Shown in pieces: positions 6,869-10,209 of a stretch of DNA of 10,209 nt. The notes under the pieces are model-generated. The model saw only the letters and a program-made list of their open reading frames with translations. It was not told the DNA's origin and did no database searches. The position numbers and the translations under genes are program-made. The stretch lies in contig CALQBT020000053.1 in assembly GCA_943328885.2 (NCBI GenBank), positions 1-10,209 on the forward strand. Direction: 5' to 3'. This DNA is from Bordetella parapertussis. GTDB lineage: Bacteria > Pseudomonadota > Gammaproteobacteria > Burkholderiales > Burkholderiaceae_C. Every line of letters starts with the position of its first letter. The stretch's first letter is position 1.

Positions 6869-8203
6869 ATGAATTTCAGATCCCTCGTCCTTTCGGTCGC
6901 CATATTGGCCGCTGGCCTGAGTGCGGTGTTGAGCACACCGGCTTATGCCCAGGCCAAGGAACAGTTCTTTCCAGCACTGGTCTACCGCACTGGCGCGTTT
7001 GCGCCCAACGGCGTGCCCTTCGCCAACGGCTTCATCGACTATATGAAGCTCGTGCGTGCGCGGGGCGGCATCAACGGTGTTCAGATCGTCTGGGAAGAAT
7101 GCGAGACGGCCTACGCCACCGACAAGGGCGTCGAGTGCTACGAGCGCCTGAAGGGCAAGCATGGCGGCGCGACGGTGTTCCAGCCGCTGTCGACCGGCAT
7201 CACCTTCGCGCTGACCGAGAAAGCCCCCGGCGACAAGATCCCGCTGATCACTTCGGGCCTGGGCCGCGCCGACTCGGTCGACGGCATGGTCTTCAAGTAC
7301 AACTTCCCGCTGCTGGGCACCTACTGGACCGGCGCCGATATCCTGGTGCAACACATCGCCAAGATAGAAGGCGGCTTCGACAAGCTCAAGGGCAAGAAGA
7401 TCGCGCTGGTCTACCACGACAGCCCTTATGGCAAGGAGCCGATCGCCGCGCTACAAGAGCGCAGCAAGTTGAACGGCTTCGAGTTGCAACTGCTGCCGGT
7501 CACATCGCCCGGTGTGGAGCAGAAGGCTACCTGGCTGCAGGTGCGCCAGAGCAAGCCCGATTACGTCTTCCTGTGGGGATGGGGCGTGATGAACTCGGCC
7601 GCCTTGAAGGAGGCGGTGGCCACCGGCTACCCGCGCGAGAAGATGTACGGCGTTTGGTGGTCGGGTGCCGAGCCCGATGTCAAGGATGTCGGCGCCAACG
7701 CCAAGGGCTACAGCGCGCTGGCGATGCAGCATGGCGCGGAGCCCAATGCCAAGATCGTGCAGGACATCCTGAAGGAAGTGCACGGCAAGGGCCAGGGCAC
7801 CGGCCCCAAGGAAGAAGTCGGCCAAGTGCTCTACGTGCGCGGCGTGATAGCCTCGATGTTGGCTATCGAGGGCGTCAGGCGCGCGCAAGAGCGCTTCGGC
7901 AAGGGCAAGGTGATGAGCTCCGACCAGACGCGCTGGGGCCTGGAAAACCTGAACCTCGACCAGAAGAAACTCGACGCACTGGGCTTCGCAGGCGTGCTGC
8001 GCCCGACCTCCACCTCTTGCGCCGACCACTTGGGTTCATCTTGGGCTCGCATCCACACCTGGGACGGCACCAAATGGGCCTTCTCGTCGGACTGGTACCA
8101 GGCCGACGACGCACTGCTCAAGCCGCTGGTCAAGGCCTCCGCCGAAAAATACCTGAACGAAAAGAAACTGTCGCGCAGGGCCCCGGCCGATTGCCAGTCT
8201 TGA
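6869..8203 (+). CDS. Periplasmic substrate-binding protein, Peripla_BP_6 (LivJ-like)
   Basis: Extracytoplasmic receptor that would capture the cargo and deliver it to the LivHM-type channel. The ATG at 6869 is chosen over a GTG at 6839 because TGGAGG lies about 6 bases before it and it opens a textbook signal peptide (FRSLVLSV, hydrophobic core, TPAYAQA, cleavage about residue 25-27). The mature part begins with the strand FFPALVYRTGAFAPNG, typical of type I periplasmic-binding folds, then GGINGVQIVWEECE, KIALVYHDSPYGKEP and a WSGAEPD loop. At 444 aa it is longer than the roughly 365-aa E. coli LivJ/LivK, and it has four cysteines in the mature part (EECE, VECYE, TSCAD and the C-terminal DCQS), suggesting two disulfides. 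It belongs to the divergent binding proteins found with acyl-CoA ligases, so an organic acid ligand is more likely than an amino acid (inferred). Confidence 0.9.
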   Translation: MNFRSLVLSVAILAAGLSAVLSTPAYAQAKEQFFPALVYRTGAFAPNGVPFANGFIDYMKLVRARGGINGVQIVWEECETAYATDKGVECYERLKGKHGGATVFQPLSTGITFALTEKAPGDKIPLITSGLGRADSVDGMVFKYNFPLLGTYWTGADILVQHIAKIEGGFDKLKGKKIALVYHDSPYGKEPIAALQERSKLNGFELQLLPVTSPGVEQKATWLQVRQSKPDYVFLWGWGVMNSAALKEAVATGYPREKMYGVWWSGAEPDVKDVGANAKGYSALAMQHGAEPNAKIVQDILKEVHGKGQGTGPKEEVGQVLYVRGVIASMLAIEGVRRAQERFGKGKVMSSDQTRWGLENLNLDQKKLDALGFAGVLRPTSTSCADHLGSSWARIHTWDGTKWAFSSDWYQADDALLKPLVKASAEKYLNEKKLSRRAPADCQS

Positions 8204-8217
8204 TCTGAGGTTCTTCC

Positions 8218-8235
8218 GGGCCCTGCGAGGGGCCC
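8218..8235 (+). promoter_or_regulatory. GGGCCC hairpin after the binding-protein gene
   Basis: GGGCCC (8218-8223), loop TGCGAG, GGGCCC (8230-8235) forms a GC-only 6-bp stem 14 bases after the binding-protein stop codon. It abuts a larger hairpin at 8235-8269, and together they fill most of the gap before livF. No T-run follows, so a role as a 3'-end stabiliser or partial attenuator is more likely than termination. Confidence 0.4.
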
Positions 8236-8269
8236 TCTTCGAAGCGCCATGGGCAAGCGCTTCGAAGAG
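8235..8269 (+). promoter_or_regulatory. Strong intra-operon hairpin upstream of livF
   Basis: CTCTTCGAAGCGC (8235-8247) and GCGCTTCGAAGAG (8257-8269) are perfect 13-bp complements around a 9-base loop (CATGGGCAA). It ends 16 bases before the livF ATG and is followed by CACATAAAGG, not by T residues. A stem of this strength between a binding-protein gene and the following gene is a known way to protect the upstream message from 3' exonucleases and lower downstream expression, as with the malE-malF intergenic region of E. coli. That role here is inferred. Confidence 0.6.
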
Positions 8270-8285
8270 CACATAAAGGCATGCG

Positions 8286-9092
8286 ATGAGCAACATCCTT
8301 CTCAATGTCAGCGGCATCGAGGTCATCTACAACCACGTGATCCTGGTGCTCAAGGGCGTCTCGCTCGAAGTGCCCGAGGGCAAGGTCGTCGCGTTGCTGG
8401 GCGGCAACGGCGCCGGCAAGACCACCACGCTGCGCGCGGTCAGCAACCTGCTGGCCGGCGAGCGCGGCGAGGTGACCAAGGGCTCGATCTCGCTGCGCGG
8501 CGAGCGCATCGAACGACTCAGCACCTCCGACATGGTCAACCGCGGCGTGATCCAGGTGATGGAGGGTCGGCACTGTTTTGCCCACCTGACCATCGAGGAG
8601 AACCTGCTCACCGGTGCCTACACCCGCAAGGATGGCAAGGGGGCGGTGGCGGCGACGCTTGACAAGGTCTACAACTACTTTCCGCGCCTGAAACTGCGGC
8701 GCAGCAGCCAGGCCGCCTACACCTCGGGTGGTGAACAACAGATGTGCGCAATCGGCCGGGCACTGATGGCCAACCCCAAGATGGTGCTGCTGGACGAACC
8801 CAGCATGGGCCTGGCGCCGCAGATCGTCGAGGAGGTGTTCGAGATCGTCAAGGACTTGAACACCAAGGAGCAGGTCACCTTCCTGCTGGCCGAGCAGAAC
8901 ACCAATATCGCGCTCCGTTATGCAGACTACGGCTACATCCTCGAGAACGGCCGCATCGTGCTGGACGGCGTGGCCAAGGACCTGCGCGAGAACGAAGACG
9001 TCAAGGAGTTCTACCTCGGGATGGGCGGCGGAGATCGAAAGAGCTTCAAGGATGTCAAGAGCTACAAGCGCCGCAAGCGCTGGCTCGCATGA
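8286..9092 (+). CDS. livF: ABC importer ATPase, LivF type
   Basis: The second nucleotide-binding subunit of the HAAT importer, 268 aa, slightly longer than the typical 233-240 aa LivF because of a C-terminal extension rich in Lys and Arg (DRKSFKDVKSYKRRKRW). Walker A GGNGAGKT is at residues 39-46, the signature TSGGEQQMCAIGRAL at about 148-162 (Thr where most LivF have Leu), and Walker B MVLLDEPSMGLAP at about 165-177. AEQN replaces the switch histidine region, as is normal in LivF. The ATG at 8286 follows AAAGG by about 6 bases; an overlapping ATG at 8281 leads at once to a stop. A strong hairpin lies just upstream. It completes the importer with livG, livH, livM and the binding protein. Confidence 0.92.
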   Translation: MSNILLNVSGIEVIYNHVILVLKGVSLEVPEGKVVALLGGNGAGKTTTLRAVSNLLAGERGEVTKGSISLRGERIERLSTSDMVNRGVIQVMEGRHCFAHLTIEENLLTGAYTRKDGKGAVAATLDKVYNYFPRLKLRRSSQAAYTSGGEQQMCAIGRALMANPKMVLLDEPSMGLAPQIVEEVFEIVKDLNTKEQVTFLLAEQNTNIALRYADYGYILENGRIVLDGVAKDLRENEDVKEFYLGMGGGDRKSFKDVKSYKRRKRWLA

Positions 9093-9116
9093 CGCCCGAC
9101 GGCGCAGGAGCCCGCG

Positions 9117-9416
9117 ATGACTGATGACACGGCTGTTGATGCGAGGCCCTTCGATGCAGCCGAGGCACTGCAGAACTTGCAGCGCGGCCTGCGCGCCCTG
9201 GGGCTGACCGAGCGCGCGGGCCGTTTCGAGCGGCGCGGCACCGCGATCGCCCGGGCGGTGATCGACGGCGTGACTATCCGTGCGGCCAGGGTCAAGCGGC
9301 CGTCGCGCAACGGCCCCGAATGGATCGAACGAGTGCTTCGCAGCAGCGCCGATGCCCGTGATTTCGTCGCCGACTTGAAGAAACAACTGGCGCAATGGAG
9401 CGACCGTGATGACTGA
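9117..9416 (+). CDS. Unrecognised 99-aa cytosolic protein
   Basis: I do not recognise a family. The protein is charged and Arg/Asp/Ala-rich, with no signal peptide, membrane segment or cysteine. A probable amphipathic helix (AAEALQNLQRGLRALGL, about residues 16-32) is followed by a likely strand-rich middle (TAIARAVIDGVTIRAARVKR) and a C-terminal helix (ADARDFVADLKKQLAQW). AGGAG lies 6 bases before the ATG. It starts 24 bases after livF, and its stop codon overlaps the start of the PaaK-like gene by 8 bases, so the two should be translated together. This coupling suggests a partner or small subunit for that protein (inferred). Codon use matches its neighbours, so it is probably a real gene. 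Confidence 0.75.
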   Translation: MTDDTAVDARPFDAAEALQNLQRGLRALGLTERAGRFERRGTAIARAVIDGVTIRAARVKRPSRNGPEWIERVLRSSADARDFVADLKKQLAQWSDRDD

Positions 9417-10128
9417 GTATTTCGACGCGCTGGAGCGGCGCGCGCCCGAGGTCCGCGAAGCCGCGCTGATGGCGGCGCTGCCTGGCCATATCGCTCAGGC
9501 CCAACGCGCTACCAGTGCTTTTGCGCTCTCGCTTGCCGACGTGGAGGCGGCCAATGTCACCAAGCGATCGGCGCTCGCACGCCTGCCGGTGATCCGCAAG
9601 CACGAGTTGTTGGAGCGGCAGAAAGCGCTGCGTGCCGACCTGTCACAGCACGACCCTTTCGGCGGCTTCTCGGCCATAGGCTGGCGCGGCCTGCGCGCGG
9701 GCCAAGGCGCGCGCCGGGTCTTCCAGTCGCCCGGGCCGATCTACGAGCCTGAGGGCCTGGGGCAAGACTACTGGCGCATGGCGCGCGCGATCTTCGCGGC
9801 CGGCTTTCGTGCGGGTGATCTGGCCCACTGCAGCTTCAGCTACCACCTGACCCCGGCTGGCGCAATGATGGAGAGCGGCGCCCATGCCGTCGGCTGCACA
9901 ACTTTTGCTGGCGGCGTCGGCAACACCGAGTTGCAGTTGCAGGCAGTGGCCGAATTGCGGCCGCACGGCTACATCGGCACCCCCAGCTTCCTGAAGATCC
10001 TGGTCGACAAGGCGTCGGAAACAGGCTTGTCGATCGCCTCATTGACCAAGGCCATGGTGGGTGGCGAAGCCTGTCCGCGCGCCTGCAGGATAGACAGCTG
10101 CGATTTTTGGAAGCTGCTGGGCAACTGA
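9409..10128 (+). CDS. PaaK-like AMP-binding protein, 3' end lost
   Basis: The first ~220 residues resemble the phenylacetate-CoA ligase (PaaK) branch of AMP-forming enzymes, seen in the N-terminal region (YFDALERRAPEVREAALM), the RLPVIRKHEL segment, GYIGTPSFLKILVDKA and AMVGGEA. PaaK proteins are usually about 400-440 aa; here the frame ends after 239 aa. The last 15 or so residues (RACRIDSCDFWKLLGN) do not look like the family, so the second half with the adenylate-binding and hinge motifs is missing. The ATP loop is also unusual: where PaaK has SSGTTGKPT, this protein has FQSPGPIYEPEG. The start is ATG 9409 (a GTG at 9406 is possible), overlapping the preceding stop. It is the last gene of the operon and is probably inactive as it stands, unless the break is an assembly error. 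Confidence 0.75.
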   Translation: MTEYFDALERRAPEVREAALMAALPGHIAQAQRATSAFALSLADVEAANVTKRSALARLPVIRKHELLERQKALRADLSQHDPFGGFSAIGWRGLRAGQGARRVFQSPGPIYEPEGLGQDYWRMARAIFAAGFRAGDLAHCSFSYHLTPAGAMMESGAHAVGCTTFAGGVGNTELQLQAVAELRPHGYIGTPSFLKILVDKASETGLSIASLTKAMVGGEACPRACRIDSCDFWKLLGN

Positions 10129-10194
10129 TGAGCCCGTAAGTCCGCACGCCAAGCCAGCGACAATGACCCAGCGTCTAAATTGATTGTTGATCAT
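10039..10194 (-). pseudogene. 5' remnant of an exported-protein gene, convergent with the PaaK-like gene
   Basis: A short minus-strand frame of 51 codons starts at ATG 10194 and reads MINNQFRRWVIVAGLACG, then LTGSSVAQQLPKIAAVYPAG. This is a convincing Sec signal peptide: an Arg pair, a hydrophobic core and a cleavage site near SSVA|QQ. The start of a mature domain follows, in the style of periplasmic solute-binding proteins (a beta-strand after the cleavage site ending YPAG). After about base 10085 it runs into the antisense of the PaaK-like gene and stops at 10039, so only the 5' part is left. The family beyond 'exported protein, possibly a solute receptor' cannot be decided. Base composition from 10090 to the end is more AT-rich than the operon, fitting a different piece of DNA. 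Confidence 0.5.
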
Positions 10195-10209
10195 GGCTTT
10201 TTGCTTCCC

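Noticed and set aside
7099..8208. Plus-strand open frame of 369 codons inside the binding-protein gene
   Set aside because: It is an out-of-frame, Arg/Gly-rich translation overlapping a receptor gene that has a signal peptide and a good start.
8281..8289. ATG at 8281 as the livF start
   Set aside because: It runs ATG CGA TGA and stops at once; the real start is the overlapping ATG at 8286.
8130..9395. Minus-strand open frame of 421 codons antisense to livF and the 99-aa gene
   Set aside because: It spans several real plus-strand genes and their gap, has no recognisable motif or ribosome-binding site, and has composition typical of an antisense shadow.
10181..10193. TGAT-TGTTG-ATCA dyad near the right edge, considered as an FNR site
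   Set aside because: The spacer is 5 bases, not 4, arms are only 4 bp and it overlaps a start codon; chance is likely.
10090..10209. Insertion-sequence end or transposase fragment after the PaaK-like gene
   Set aside because: No terminal inverted repeat, target duplication or transposase-like translation is visible. The minus-strand frame reads as a signal peptide instead.

Overview
The window is GC-rich with the codon bias of a betaproteobacterium, most likely Burkholderiales (Rubrivivax/Leptothrix/Comamonadaceae-like). This placement rests on protein style and gene order and was not searched. Almost everything is coding, and no gene-free stretch exceeds about 155 bases.

Layout. (1) Bases 2-1099: the 3' part of lysA (diaminopimelate decarboxylase), entering from the left edge. 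(2) Bases 1139-1852, minus strand: a Crp/Fnr-family regulator, convergent with lysA. (3) Bases 1853-2005: a divergent control region with a strong Crp-geometry operator, TTGTCG-N6-CGACAA. It sits where it could activate the rightward operon and block the regulator's own promoter. (4) Bases 2006-9416, and on into the last gene: one tightly packed rightward operon. Its order is AMP-forming acyl-CoA ligase, LivG-type ATPase, LivH-type permease, LivM-type permease, periplasmic binding protein, LivF-type ATPase, an unrecognised 99-aa protein, and a PaaK-like AMP-binding protein. (5) Right end: the PaaK-like gene stops making family sense at about 10070-10095. There it meets the 5' end of an opposite-strand gene for an exported protein, which is also cut short. 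Two convergent genes have therefore both lost their 3' ends at one junction.

How it works together. The binding protein, two permeases and two ATPases form a complete branched-chain-amino-acid-type (HAAT) ABC importer. Its place between an acyl-CoA ligase and a PaaK-like protein suggests the cargo is a carboxylic acid (aromatic, fatty or other organic acid) that is converted to its CoA thioester after uptake, not an amino acid. The substrate cannot be read from the sequence. The Crp/Fnr protein is the obvious local regulator. A 13-bp hairpin between the binding-protein gene and livF looks like a device for setting unequal expression inside the operon.

Most unusual points: the dual-function operator, the PaaK-like protein whose ATP-binding loop lacks the normal Ser/Thr/Gly/Lys signature and is translationally coupled to the small unknown protein, and the junction at the right end.
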